This document shows positions 1 through 8,661 of a stretch of DNA of 64,000 bases, piece by piece. Source of the DNA: DASTYK01 sp964430275 (GTDB lineage Bacteria > Gemmatimonadota > Gemmatimonadetes > Longimicrobiales > RSA9). Below the pieces are notes generated by a model. It was not told the DNA's origin, did no database searches, and was given only the letters and a program-made list of their open reading frames with translations. Both the position numbers and the translations under genes were made by a program. Location of the stretch: NCBI GenBank assembly GCA_964430275.1, contig CAYSGF010000027.1, positions 9,324 to 73,323 of the forward strand. Reading direction: 5' to 3'. Within the stretch, counting starts at the first letter, position 1. Each line of letters starts with the position of its first letter.

Positions 1-479
1 AAGCCCGGCGCCGCCAGCCCGCCCCAGCTGCTGACGAAGCCGCCCAGTGCGGGACCGAGCATGACGCCGAGCCCCGACGCGGCACCGAGCAGGCCGAGAC
101 CGTGCGCGCGCTTCTCCCCCGTGGTCGTGTCCGCGATGTACGCCTGCGCTACGGAGACCGTGCCCCCGGCCGCACCCGCGGCCATCCGCGAGAGCAGCAG
201 CACTCCGATGGATTCCGCCAGCCCGAAGATCAGGTAGGAGAACGCGGACGCGAACAGCCCGGCAATGATCAACGGACGGCGGCCACGCCGGTCCGATACA
301 CGCCCCCAGAGCGGCGCCGCCGCCAGCTGCATCGCGGAGAAGGACGCGATGATCAGCGTCACCTGCAACGGTGTCGCGCTCAGCTCCGTGGCATAGAACG
401 GCAGGACGGGCATCACGATGCCGAACCCCAGCATGTCGATCAGCACCGCCGCGAACAGCACCCCCTCCGACTTCCTCAT
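1..479 (-). CDS. MFS transporter (drug/tetracycline-efflux type), 3' part missing
   Basis: The reading frame starts at 479 on the minus strand and runs off the window edge, so only about 159 N-terminal residues are present. The translation begins MRKSEGVLFAAVLIDMLGFG, has alternating hydrophobic segments, and carries the MFS loop 2-3 signature in the form GRVSDRRGRRPL near residues 59-70. Further on it has the motif-C-like stretch GLGVMLGPALGG that is typical of 12/14-TM proton-driven exporters. This resembles the TetA/multidrug MFS group. The protein would sit in the inner membrane and export a small molecule by proton antiport; the substrate cannot be read from sequence. It is divergent from the gene at 630. 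Confidence 0.85.
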   Translation of the reverse strand, partial: MRKSEGVLFAAVLIDMLGFGIVMPVLPFYATELSATPLQVTLIIASFSAMQLAAAPLWGRVSDRRGRRPLIIAGLFASAFSYLIFGLAESIGVLLLSRMAAGAAGGTVSVAQAYIADTTTGEKRAHGLGLLGAASGLGVMLGPALGGFVSSWGGLAAPG

Positions 480-629
480 CCGCCTCCGGCCGACAGTGAG
501 TGCAGATTCCCCGTTTCGGCGCAAGCTAACGGCGACCGGTAGGACCGGCCACGCGGATTGGCCGATTCTGCCATGGGCCTGCCGTCACCCGCGCGACATC
601 TTTGCCTGACCTGGTGAACGGAGGAAACG

Positions 630-1475
630 ATGAACGACGATCCGCGCCCACCCGAACGCCGCCGCGGCGAAGAGCCGGAACGGCCGCCCCGCCGCCGGCG
701 CCGCCCACGCGAGCTGTGGGAAACCGAAACCGAGCCGTTCCCCGGTGCGCTCGCACTCTGGGACCTCGAGGATGCTCCCGCCGACGACGCCGCCACCGTC
801 CTCGCGCGCTTCTCGGTGCTGCGCTGTCTCGCGGCGGTCACGGCCGGCCGCCGGGCGGCGGGCCGGCACGCCCGGCGCGCCGCGAAGGGATACCTGGATG
901 TCACGCCGGAGGCGGCCGCCCGTCCGCTGCGCCGGCTGCTCGGCCGCCGTCGCGCGGCGCCGGCGCCACTGTACCGCGCGCTCGTGGACGCTGGACTTCA
1001 GGCCGCGGAGCGGGGGCACGCGGGCGGGGCGTACGCACTGCTCCGCTGGGCGTACGAGGTGGCGATGGTCGCGGGAAAGTCCAGGCCGGCAGCACGCGTT
1101 GCCGCATGCATGACGCGCCTCGCCGCGGAGGACGACGCGCCGTACTCCGCCCGACGATGGACCGTCCGCGTCCATGCACTCGTCGGCGACGACGGCGTAC
1201 CCGGACCGCTGGTCCGGTCCTACGTTGCAGGCATGAAGCCGAACGAAGAAGCGAAGGGCGGCGGGTACGATGCTGACGCGCGCCGCCGCCTGGCGGCGTC
1301 GATTGCCGCCGGCACACCCGCGATGTGTCCGGTGTGCAATGCCCCGGTCAGCATGACGGAGGTAAGGCCGCCAGAGGGTGTGTCCTACGTACGCCGCCGC
1401 GTCTGGGTGCTGTGCACGGGGTGCCGGCGCACGGCAGCGCTGGACGACCCCGGCCGGGCAGGCGGCGGCGTCTAG
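630..1475 (+). CDS. Hypothetical protein with Arg-rich N-terminus and C-terminal CxxC pair
   Basis: I do not recognise this 281-residue protein. A good GGAGG site at 620-624, five bases before the ATG, supports the start. The first 30 residues are mostly Arg, Pro and Glu and are probably disordered. The middle (about 60-200) is alanine/arginine-rich and predicted helical, without a signal peptide or membrane segment. The last third holds two CxxC pairs (CPVC and CTGC, about 37 residues apart) that could form one zinc ribbon. It should be cytoplasmic. Its stop overlaps the stop of the convergent DUF1460 lipoprotein gene by four bases. Confidence 0.7.
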   Translation: MNDDPRPPERRRGEEPERPPRRRRRPRELWETETEPFPGALALWDLEDAPADDAATVLARFSVLRCLAAVTAGRRAAGRHARRAAKGYLDVTPEAAARPLRRLLGRRRAAPAPLYRALVDAGLQAAERGHAGGAYALLRWAYEVAMVAGKSRPAARVAACMTRLAAEDDAPYSARRWTVRVHALVGDDGVPGPLVRSYVAGMKPNEEAKGGGYDADARRRLAASIAAGTPAMCPVCNAPVSMTEVRPPEGVSYVRRRVWVLCTGCRRTAALDDPGRAGGGV

Positions 1476-2389
1476 GGCTGCTGCGGGCGCGCGACCATGA
1501 TGCCGTCCTGCCCGTCGATGCCCACGATCCGTTCGGCCAGCGGCAGCTCGCTGATCTCCACGCTGCGGCCGACCAGCGGCGCGTGCATGAGGTGCAGCCG
1601 TCCGTCCACCCAGAGCGCGAAGCCGGTGTGCGCGATGTCGAGGCCGGGCTGCGTGCTGGTGGCGGCAATGACGTCGCCGGAACGGATCTGATCGGCAATG
1701 CCTCCGATCCGATCCTCCGGGATATAGAAGCGCGGCACTTCCGTCAGGTCCCCTTCCCGCTCGCGGATCGCCGCCAGGTTCACCGAGTCGGCGAGCTGCC
1801 GGTACGCGTCGACGTGCGACGTCATGAAGTCGATGCCGGTGCTGTCCTGCACGCCGCCGAGTGCACGCGTAAGGTTCTCGACCACCCCCTTCTCCGCGTT
1901 GTCCGAGATCCACTCACTGAAGTAGTGCAGGCGGCTGGGGTAGCCGGCGAGCTCGCCATCGCGGTAGCGGATGCGCCGGAGCTGGTTCTTGAACTCGGCG
2001 TACGTCGGGTCCTCTCCGAGCGCCGTGCGCGCCAGCGCGAGCATGTGCTCGACGTAGGTGACGCAGTCGAACTCGCGCAGGTTCACCACCAGCTGCTCCG
2101 TCTGCGGCACCTCGAGGAGCCCCGGCGTATAGGGCGCACCGACGAACTCGCGCGCGATCTCGGCAGTGAGCGTACCGATCGCGAGCGTATCCAGCCGCTC
2201 CTGCGCTACCCGTGTCATCGTGCGCTCGAAGATGAGCGAGTCCTCCGGTGTGTCGCTGACCGGCTGCGGCGCCGCATCGTCAGGCTGTTCCTGTGCCGGC
2301 GGCGCGGCCTGGTCGTCGGTATCGGCGGGCGCGCAGGCGGCACCCAGGAGCAGAGCGATGGCGAGCAGCGAGCTGGTGACACGGTTCAT
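1472..2389 (-). CDS. DUF1460 lipoprotein (amidase/NlpC-P60-like)
   Basis: This 305-residue protein has a lipoprotein signal with Cys19 in a LLGAAC lipobox, followed by an acidic, Pro/Ala-rich linker (about 20-50). The body matches the DUF1460 family, whose members have a cysteine-peptidase/N-acetylmuramoyl-L-alanine-amidase-like fold. The presumed nucleophile lies in FDCVTYVEH (Cys109). A C-terminal DIAHTGFALW segment would supply the histidine, as in NlpC/P60 enzymes. The predicted role is cleavage of peptidoglycan or related peptides in the periplasm, anchored by lipid. Family assignment rests on motif recognition; the substrate is unknown. Confidence 0.8.
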   Translation of the reverse strand: MNRVTSSLLAIALLLGAACAPADTDDQAAPPAQEQPDDAAPQPVSDTPEDSLIFERTMTRVAQERLDTLAIGTLTAEIAREFVGAPYTPGLLEVPQTEQLVVNLREFDCVTYVEHMLALARTALGEDPTYAEFKNQLRRIRYRDGELAGYPSRLHYFSEWISDNAEKGVVENLTRALGGVQDSTGIDFMTSHVDAYRQLADSVNLAAIREREGDLTEVPRFYIPEDRIGGIADQIRSGDVIAATSTQPGLDIAHTGFALWVDGRLHLMHAPLVGRSVEISELPLAERIVGIDGQDGIMVARPQQP

Positions 2390-2565
2390 TTTCGAACTCC
2401 TGTCGAATCAGCATACGACCGGCGAAACCGGCCGCACGCATGGCAGTCGAATCCGTCGAAACGGCAAGGATAGCGGGCACACGCGATGCGGTGACGCACG
2501 CCGCGCGCCGCTGTACGGATGCGGCGCTCGTGAGAGAGGAACCAGGTAGACCACAGGAGGACACC

Positions 2566-3039
2566 ATGCTGCCAACGACGAGGCGTGCCAACGGGGGCTG
2601 GGGGATGAGCGACGTGCACAGTCTCCGCCGCGACATGCAGGACCTGATGGACACGTTCGGGCTCAGCCGCCCGCCGGAAGGAACCCTCGTCTGGTCGCCG
2701 CCGATCAACGTGCGTGAGGATGGCGACCAGGTGATCGTGGAGGCGGAGCTGCCCGGCGTTCGACCCGATGACGTGGACATCAGCGTGGAGAACGGGATGC
2801 TGACGATCACGGGCGAGAAGCGCGCGGAGCAGGAGAAGAAGGACGCGAGCTGGCACGTGGTCGAGCGCCGGTACGGGCGCTTCGAGCGGACCTTCACGCT
2901 CGGGCGGGCAGTCGACGTCGACAACATCCGCGCCGGCTTCCACGATGGTGTGCTGACGATCCGCATGCCGAAGCGGGAGGAGGCCAGGCCGCGGCGGATC
3001 CGTGTCGATGCGGGCCAGGATGCGGGCAGGAACGGCTGA
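2566..3039 (+). CDS. Hsp20 small heat-shock protein
   Basis: This 157-residue protein is a classic alpha-crystallin-domain chaperone. The domain spans about residues 45-145, with the N-terminal strand WSPPINVREDGDQVIVEAELPG and the conserved ISVENGMLTITGEKR and GRFERTFTLGR segments. The terminal RPRRIRV resembles the C-terminal I-x-I/V anchor. It would hold unfolding proteins in the cytoplasm. The reading frame is open further upstream (to 2440), but AGGAGG at 2555-2560, five bases before the ATG at 2566, makes this start far more likely. It is followed directly by a strong hairpin terminator. Confidence 0.95.
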   Translation: MLPTTRRANGGWGMSDVHSLRRDMQDLMDTFGLSRPPEGTLVWSPPINVREDGDQVIVEAELPGVRPDDVDISVENGMLTITGEKRAEQEKKDASWHVVERRYGRFERTFTLGRAVDVDNIRAGFHDGVLTIRMPKREEARPRRIRVDAGQDAGRNG

Positions 3040-3083
3040 CGTCCGGGCGTGCCGGTGACCAGCACCGGCGGCTGTCGATGTTC

Positions 3084-3119
3084 GGGCGGGTGAGTCGCGA
3101 CGCGGCTCACCCGCCCTTT
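3084..3119 (+). terminator. Rho-independent terminator after hsp20
   Basis: An 11-bp perfect stem (3084-3094 with 3106-3116, GGGCGGGTGAG paired to CTCACCCGCCC) is followed by TTT. It separates hsp20 from the convergent cytochrome operon, whose last gene ends at 3119, and may work in both directions. Confidence 0.8.
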
Positions 3120-3589
3120 CATGCGCCATCCGGCGCCGACTGCTGCAGTGCCTCGGGCCGCAGCAGTGCGTCGATGTAGTACGCCACGGCGTCGATCTCC
3201 CTGAGACTCAGTCCCGCCACGCCCCAGGTCGGCATGCCTCGCGGGTGGCCGACAAAGATGCGACGGCGTATCGCGTCGAGGTCGCCGGCATGCGGCCAGT
3301 CCGGCTCGACGAGCGACGGTACGTCGATCTGCTCGCCACGCACCTCCGCCGGACCTCCCCGCCCCAGGTATCCGTGGCAGCGACGGCAGCGTGCGGCGAA
3401 CAGGTCGTTGCCGGCCGCCAGCCGCACGCTGTCTCCGTTCCAGGCGATGGTATCGAACATCGCCGGGTCGAACATCGAGTCCGCTTCCGCGACCTGCGCG
3501 GCGCGCGACGGCGGCTCGAACTCGTGCGACTCGCACGCCGCCAGCGTCGCGGCGAAGAGCATCAGGGTGGGCGCGGCGGCAGGTCTCAT
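3119..3589 (-). CDS. Monoheme cytochrome c lipoprotein
   Basis: This 156-residue protein has a lipobox (LAAC, Cys19), a single heme site CRRCH (residues 68-72) and a later GMPTWG segment whose methionine is a plausible axial ligand, as in small cytochrome c domains. It would be a lipid-anchored periplasmic or outer-membrane electron carrier. It is the last gene of the multiheme operon; its ATG overlaps the stop of the TPR lipoprotein gene by four bases (3586-3589), implying translational coupling. It probably shuttles single electrons to or from the multiheme proteins. The partner cannot be identified from sequence. Confidence 0.88.
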   Translation of the reverse strand: MRPAAAPTLMLFAATLAACESHEFEPPSRAAQVAEADSMFDPAMFDTIAWNGDSVRLAAGNDLFAARCRRCHGYLGRGGPAEVRGEQIDVPSLVEPDWPHAGDLDAIRRRIFVGHPRGMPTWGVAGLSLREIDAVAYYIDALLRPEALQQSAPDGA

Positions 3590-3987
3590 GGATGGCCGGG
3601 AGGCAGACTGTCGCCCGCAGGGCTTTCCTCCGGATGGATCAGCGAGGCGCCCGGCGAGATCTCCTGCGTTCGCCGCATTGCGGACTCGGCAGCCTCGAGG
3701 TTGCCCAGCTGCCGCTCGACCATGTAGACGCCGAACCAGACGGCGGGCTCATCCGGTCCGGCTTCGCTCGCCGCATAGTAGTGCCGGCGCGCGCGCTCAT
3801 AATCCTGCGCGCGAAATGCCGCATTGCCGCTGTCGAGCTGCGCCTGCACGACGGCCGGCAGCGCACGCGCTTCGACCCAGCTCGTCGAATCGATCGAGCC
3901 GGTCGCCTGGTCATCCGGCGGCCCGTCAGGGCCGCACGCCGCGACGACACCAATCGTCAGCACTGCGATTACCTGCCTGCCCGTCAT
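3586..3987 (-). CDS. TPR-repeat lipoprotein in cytochrome operon
   Basis: This 133-residue protein has a lipoprotein signal with Cys18 (VVAAC) and then two tetratricopeptide-like units: about 55-88 (GNAAFRAQDYERARRHYYAA) and about 89-120 (PAVWFGVYMVERQLGNLEAA). TPR lipoproteins commonly scaffold envelope complexes. It overlaps both neighbours by four bases (3984-3987 and 3586-3589). The position between the 16-heme and monoheme cytochromes suggests an assembly or docking role in the same complex, but that is inference. Confidence 0.8.
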   Translation of the reverse strand: MTGRQVIAVLTIGVVAACGPDGPPDDQATGSIDSTSWVEARALPAVVQAQLDSGNAAFRAQDYERARRHYYAASEAGPDEPAVWFGVYMVERQLGNLEAAESAMRRTQEISPGASLIHPEESPAGDSLPPGHP

Positions 3988-5495
3988 AGGCTTCCTCCGT
4001 CCAGCGGATCACCAAGATGGCAGACCTGGCAGATCGCGGCATTGCGCGCCTGTGCGCGCGCCGGATCGAAGCCCGGCCCGTGGGGACTGACCTTGAATGC
4101 GCCCAGCACCGAGTGGCACTGCATGCACTCGTTCTGCTGGTGACAGCTCGCGCAGCTCTCGAGTCCCTGGCGTGCGGCCTGTCCGTGCCGCAGCAGCCAG
4201 AGCGGCTCCGCATCGTGGAAGCCGGGGCCGAGTCGGCCCGCCACGCGGGCAGAGCTCATGCCCGAGGTCTCGTGGCAGTCGGCGCAGAAGGCACGGCTGT
4301 CGTGACAGTTCGAGCATTCGAGCCGGCGGCCGTACGCCTCTGCCGAGTGACGTGCCAGGTAGTTGGGTGGATGGAATGCACCCGGCCGCAGCGTACGCGA
4401 CGTGTCGCTCGCCAGCCCGCCTGCCACCAGCGCCGGTGCACCGGTCGCCGCCGCGTCATGGCACTCTACGCACATCGTGCGGGTGTGGCAGGCCAAGCAC
4501 GATGCGCCGCCGGTGGCGGCGACATTGCCGTGATCGAGCGCGAAGAGCGGCGCCTCGTGCGAGGGCGGCCGCTGGCGCTCCACGCCAACGCCGGGTGCGC
4601 GCACGTCGCGCCGCGGCGGCAGCCCGGCAACCGCGTCCGGTTGCGGTGGCACATGACACGACAGGCAGTCCTCCCGTGTGTGACACCGGCTGCAGCGCGC
4701 GATGCTTGCATTCGCGCCGTGATCCTCGAGGAAGCCCGGCCGCTCGTGTGAGGGGGGAATCGGATAGTGCGCCGCGAAGCGTGGCAGCTCGCGCGCTACG
4801 ACACCCTGTGCCGCCGGCATGGCCTGGATCGCCGCGACCTGCGCCGCATCCACGTGGCAGTCGGCGCAGCGCTCACGGGTGTGACACGTCGCACAGCGCG
4901 CGAGGTCGGCCTCCGCCAGCTCCCCATGCAGGTCGCGGATGAACTCGCCGCTCTCGTGGTCCGCCGGATAGGGCAATCCCACGATGCCCGCGCGCTCGAA
5001 CGGCGCGTCCGCGAGCGGCATGTGACATGTCTCGCAGTCCGCGTCCACGAAATGGCTCGCGGCCTCGTGCGCGTGGCATTCCAGGCACTGCGGCACGATC
5101 GGCTCCTCCGCTACCGCCATGCGCGGCGCGCCGTCGGGCGTGTGACAGGTCGTGCAGTCGATCGTGACCCCGTCGCGCTCGCCCATCGGGTGGCGCGGAT
5201 GCTCGAAGACGACGTTGTCGGGGTCCTCGATCGGCGCCTCCCATGCGACCCGCTCCTGCTCCACACCGTCGTGGCAGCCGGTACATGTCTCCGCGGGCGG
5301 ATAGAACCGGCTGCGATCGCCGGCAGGAACGCCCTCGTGGCAACCTTCGCACAGCGGGAAGAGCCCCGCGTGCTCCTCGTGCGGGAAGTCCTGCTGCCGC
5401 TGCGCGACCACGGTGAGCGCGATCGCGCTCAGTGCTGCGACGACGGCTGCAGCGGCAAACACCGCAGGCCCCTGGAAGCGCGTGAGCGAGCTCAC
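3984..5495 (-). CDS. 16-heme c-type cytochrome
   Basis: This 503-residue protein has an N-terminal hydrophobic segment (about residues 10-31), either an uncleaved anchor or a signal peptide, then 16 CXXCH heme motifs spread evenly to the C-terminus. Several are paired at close spacing, for example CATCH with CADCH, CSRCH with CLSCH, and CLACH with CVECH. Many extra histidines (HxxxH, SHERP, SHEAP) could be distal ligands, as in bis-His multiheme cytochromes of the c3/c7/MtrA type. It lies between the outer-membrane barrel gene and the TPR lipoprotein gene with 4-bp overlaps on both sides. An electron wire through or next to the barrel is the obvious hypothesis. I cannot place it in a named family. 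Confidence 0.9.
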   Translation of the reverse strand: MSSLTRFQGPAVFAAAAVVAALSAIALTVVAQRQQDFPHEEHAGLFPLCEGCHEGVPAGDRSRFYPPAETCTGCHDGVEQERVAWEAPIEDPDNVVFEHPRHPMGERDGVTIDCTTCHTPDGAPRMAVAEEPIVPQCLECHAHEAASHFVDADCETCHMPLADAPFERAGIVGLPYPADHESGEFIRDLHGELAEADLARCATCHTRERCADCHVDAAQVAAIQAMPAAQGVVARELPRFAAHYPIPPSHERPGFLEDHGANASIARCSRCHTREDCLSCHVPPQPDAVAGLPPRRDVRAPGVGVERQRPPSHEAPLFALDHGNVAATGGASCLACHTRTMCVECHDAAATGAPALVAGGLASDTSRTLRPGAFHPPNYLARHSAEAYGRRLECSNCHDSRAFCADCHETSGMSSARVAGRLGPGFHDAEPLWLLRHGQAARQGLESCASCHQQNECMQCHSVLGAFKVSPHGPGFDPARAQARNAAICQVCHLGDPLDGGSL

Positions 5496-6955
5496 GGTGT
5501 GGCTCCACCGGCCAGCCCCGGATCACGGCCGAAGCCCAGACGCAGAGAGGCAAACGCACGCACCTGGTTCCAGTCCGTGTCGCCGGCGCGATTGTCCCAG
5601 CTCTGCCGGTACACGTGAGCGCCGCCGCTCAGGCGCGCATACGTCGTCACATCGAGATCGACCGCTGCGCCGCCACCGAGCACGACACCATCGCCGAGCC
5701 GGAACTCCTCGATCTGCTGGAACGCGCTCGCATCGACCGTCACCGCGACGCGTTCGTGCACGCTCCAGCGCGCACTCACGTCGCCCGAGCCGAGGTACGC
5801 ACCGAATCCGCGCTCGACACGTGCGGAACCATCGAGCCTGAGCGCTGGTGAAGCCGTCCACGACGCGAGCAGCGTTGCGAACACGGCATCGTCCGGGAGG
5901 CGGCGGCCGATCGTCGTCGTATGGGTGTCGCCATACCTGCGATAGCCGACGGAGCCGCGCAGCTGCACGGCATCGCGGGTGCGCCACGCCGCGCGTCCTT
6001 CGATCTCGTGATAGGCGACCGGGCTGAAGTATCCCCAGATCGTCCACAGCTCGAAGTACGGCACGTAGCGCGAGCCGACCGCCTCCAGCATGACGCGACC
6101 GTCGGCGAGAGGCACGCCGACGTTCAGATTCGCCTTGCCGATGTGGCCGAAGGCGAAATCATAGTCGAGACCGGCAGCCAGCCGTACCGGTGCGAGTGCG
6201 CTCGAGTGGATGTCGACCGAGCCGCGCTCCGATACGAGGGCCGAGCGGTCCGTCCAGATCTCACGCTGGTAGCGCGCCGCGACACTCGTGTGCGCCCATG
6301 GCTCACCCGCCACCATTCCGCCGAAGATCAGCGCGTTGCGCTCCGGGAAGAACCGCTCGATGCCGGCGAGCACCTCGTGGCGGGGCTCGTAAACGCCGCG
6401 TGCGAGGCTGCGGCCACCGAACAGCTCGAGCCGAAGTGCGCGCCCGGGCGCGTAGTACACACTCGCACCGTCGAAGCTGTTGAAGCCGAGCCCGCTCGTG
6501 CTCAGCAGTCGTCCGCCCCGTGCGCGCCAGTCCCCACGCACGAACTCCGCATAGGCATGGATCACGTCCAGCGGATCGTCGCTGCGCGGCCAGTCGAAGC
6601 AACCGCCGGCCGTTGCGCGCGCGCGCAACTGCACGGTCGCGCTCAGCCCCTCCACGCCGAGTCCCCATGCGGTCATGCCGACGTCCTGCGTCAACGCGAC
6701 CGCGCTCTCCGTGTCCGCCGCGAGGTAACGCACACAATGGCTGTCGGGCGCGCAGCTGATCGGCCGCCCCTCGAAGCGGTACGTGCCATCACCCGCCCGC
6801 TCCACGGCGTCGAAGGCAACAGTGTCATGGCGGAGCGGCCGCAGCTCGAAGTAGCGGGCCGTGGTCAGTGCCGAGCCGCGCACCCCCTGCGCCTGCGCGC
6901 CCGACGTGCCCATGAGCATCAGCGCAGCAGCGGCCAGGAGGCGCGGCGCATTCAC
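5492..6955 (-). CDS. Outer-membrane beta-barrel protein of the cytochrome operon
   Basis: This 487-residue protein starts with GTG at 6955, overlapping the TGA of the upstream cytochrome gene (GTGA). The frame extends further upstream, but this start gives a clean signal peptide (about residues 1-23, ending AQAQ) and fits the operon's overlap pattern. The mature protein has no heme motif. It shows repeated amphipathic strands with aromatic girdles, such as ARYFELRPL, AYAEFVRGDWRARGGRLL, VRLAAGLDYDFAFG and VQLRGSVGYRRYGD, and ends in a strand rich in alternating hydrophobics (RAFASLRLGFG). It is likely a porin-like sheath for a multiheme cytochrome, analogous to MtrB/OmbB, though no sequence match to those is claimed. 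Confidence 0.82.
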   Translation of the reverse strand: MNAPRLLAAAALMLMGTSGAQAQGVRGSALTTARYFELRPLRHDTVAFDAVERAGDGTYRFEGRPISCAPDSHCVRYLAADTESAVALTQDVGMTAWGLGVEGLSATVQLRARATAGGCFDWPRSDDPLDVIHAYAEFVRGDWRARGGRLLSTSGLGFNSFDGASVYYAPGRALRLELFGGRSLARGVYEPRHEVLAGIERFFPERNALIFGGMVAGEPWAHTSVAARYQREIWTDRSALVSERGSVDIHSSALAPVRLAAGLDYDFAFGHIGKANLNVGVPLADGRVMLEAVGSRYVPYFELWTIWGYFSPVAYHEIEGRAAWRTRDAVQLRGSVGYRRYGDTHTTTIGRRLPDDAVFATLLASWTASPALRLDGSARVERGFGAYLGSGDVSARWSVHERVAVTVDASAFQQIEEFRLGDGVVLGGGAAVDLDVTTYARLSGGAHVYRQSWDNRAGDTDWNQVRAFASLRLGFGRDPGLAGGATP

Positions 6956-8592
6956 GACCCGGCCTCCGTCTGCAGAGCGTCGGGCAGTGCATGGCACGCC
7001 TCGCAGCGCCTGCCCGGCTGGTGGTCGGTCATGTCCTGGTGGCAGCCGAGACAGAGTGTGCGCGTACGCTGCGCCGCATTGACGGGTGGCGACGAATGGC
7101 AGCCCGACCCCGCGCAGGTCAGATGAGACGCGCGCGTGTGTGCGCCCTGGCGCGGCGTCCGGTGGCACGCCATACAGTCATTTGCCGGCTCGTGGTGCTG
7201 CTCATGACAGAAGGCACAGTCGATGCGCGCGGCACTCAGGTCGGGGCTACGACTGTGGCACGACGCACACGCGACGTCCGTGTGCGCCCGATGATCGAAC
7301 GGAAAGCTGCGATCCGCCGCACGACCCACCGTCGGCGTGAACGGGCGCGTCGCCTGGAAGCGCTGCGATGCATACTCGGCCGGCTGATGACACCGCTCGC
7401 AGCGCTGCACTACGGGACCACTATGGTGACACGCGCGGCATTCGCGCAGGCCGCTCACCGTGACACTGCCGTGCGTGCTCTCCACGTCGTGGCACGCGAG
7501 ACACTCGACCTGTACATGCCGTGCATGGTCGAAGTCCGCCGGAACGTCCGGCTCCGGCTGCTGCGCCGCCGCGCGCGCAGGCAGCACGAGCGCGGCGAGG
7601 AGGCGCAACGCGCGCGCCGGCGCACGGGAGACCGTGGTGGTCCCGCCAGCCTCCGTGTGGCACGCCTGGCAGTCGCTTCCGTCCGCATGGAAGGTGTGCG
7701 CACCATGGCAGCGGCTGCACGTCTCGAGCACACCGGCATCGAGGCCACGATGGAACGGCGTGAGGGTGTCCGCCTGGCTGTGGCAGCCCGCACAGGTCGC
7801 GAAGGCATCCGCCGGCTGCGCCTGCTCGTGCGGATTGTGACACGCCCCGCACGCACCACCGTGCGGATCGTCACCCGCGAGCGGAAAGTCCGCCAGCCGC
7901 TCGCGCATCGCGTGGCAGCTCAGGCACTCCTCGCGCTGGGGCTGGAGCGCGAGCTGGGCGGAGTCCGCAGCGGCCGAGGCGACCTGCTGGTTGAAGTCGT
8001 GACACGTGGCGCAATGGATCGTCAGTGCGCCCATCTCACCGAGCTGGATGCGCTGGTCCTCATGACAGCCGGACTGGCCGCACGTCTCGTCCGTTGCCGT
8101 GAACTCGTGCACGGACGAGGAATGGCACTGCACACACTCCAGCTCCGCGATCGACGGGTCACCGCTTTCGAGGTGAACGCGATGGCCCGCCGACGACGCA
8201 ATGTTGCGCCAGGCGATCGGGTCGCCCTCGACATGGCATTCGACGCACACGCGGTTCGGCACCTCCGCGTGCGCTTCCAGGCTGTCGGGGTTCTCGAGCA
8301 CCTGTGTCAGCGCCATCGTGCTGCGCGTCACGAGCGTCGGCTGATGACACGCCTTGCAGCCGAGCCCACGATGCGCACTGCGCGCGAACCGCTCGAACGG
8401 ATCCACCATCAGGTGGCAGGAGAGACAGAAGTCGTTGTCGTGCTGGATGTAGTCGTACGTGCGGTAGAGCTGGAGGCCGCCTGCCACGGCGATGGCGACA
8501 ACGCCGGCCCCGATGGCCACCAGTACGGCGGCCGGGAGCCGGCGGACGCGTGCCACGATGCGCTTGGTGAAGCCAGGCTTTTGTTCGGTCAA
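6952..8592 (-). CDS. Membrane-anchored multiheme cytochrome, 18 CXXCH + 2 CX4CH
   Basis: This 546-residue protein begins with a transmembrane anchor (about 21-42) followed by a NapC/NirT/NrfH-like start: CLSCH at 56-60, then a Met in HLMVDPF, then CKACHQP at 79. The first half has ten CXXCH sites (56, 79, 116, 153, 194, 223, 248, 267, 292, 308) and one CX4CH at 171. The second half resembles a c3/c7 cytochrome, with eight CXXCH sites (364, 385, 398, 442, 459, 473, 514, 530) and one CX4CH at 493. Between them, residues 323-344 look like an internal signal peptide ending in AAAQ, suggesting fusion of two ancestral genes. The N-terminal half would take electrons from the quinone pool. Confidence 0.88.
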   Translation of the reverse strand: MTEQKPGFTKRIVARVRRLPAAVLVAIGAGVVAIAVAGGLQLYRTYDYIQHDNDFCLSCHLMVDPFERFARSAHRGLGCKACHQPTLVTRSTMALTQVLENPDSLEAHAEVPNRVCVECHVEGDPIAWRNIASSAGHRVHLESGDPSIAELECVQCHSSSVHEFTATDETCGQSGCHEDQRIQLGEMGALTIHCATCHDFNQQVASAAADSAQLALQPQREECLSCHAMRERLADFPLAGDDPHGGACGACHNPHEQAQPADAFATCAGCHSQADTLTPFHRGLDAGVLETCSRCHGAHTFHADGSDCQACHTEAGGTTTVSRAPARALRLLAALVLPARAAAQQPEPDVPADFDHARHVQVECLACHDVESTHGSVTVSGLRECRACHHSGPVVQRCERCHQPAEYASQRFQATRPFTPTVGRAADRSFPFDHRAHTDVACASCHSRSPDLSAARIDCAFCHEQHHEPANDCMACHRTPRQGAHTRASHLTCAGSGCHSSPPVNAAQRTRTLCLGCHQDMTDHQPGRRCEACHALPDALQTEAGS

Positions 8593-8623
8593 TGCCCTGT
8601 TCGTTCCATCGACTCACGTCGCT

Positions 8624-8652
8624 GCGGGTGAAGCAGCAGCCGCTTCACCCGC
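8624..8652 (-). promoter_or_regulatory. Intercistronic hairpin inside the cytochrome operon
   Basis: An 11-bp perfect inverted repeat (8624-8634 with 8642-8652, GCGGGTGAAGC and its complement, 7-nt loop) lies in the 69-bp gap between the octaheme gene and the next cytochrome gene. This is the only non-overlapping junction in the operon. No T-tract follows, so it is more likely an RNA-stability or partial-attenuation element than a full terminator. Confidence 0.5.
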
Positions 8653-8661
8653 TCGGCCGCA

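Noticed and set aside
7606..7608. Internal TTG start creating a second cytochrome gene within the 18-heme frame
   Set aside because: There is no ribosome binding site upstream, and the frame is continuous. It is reported as a fusion with an internal signal-like segment.
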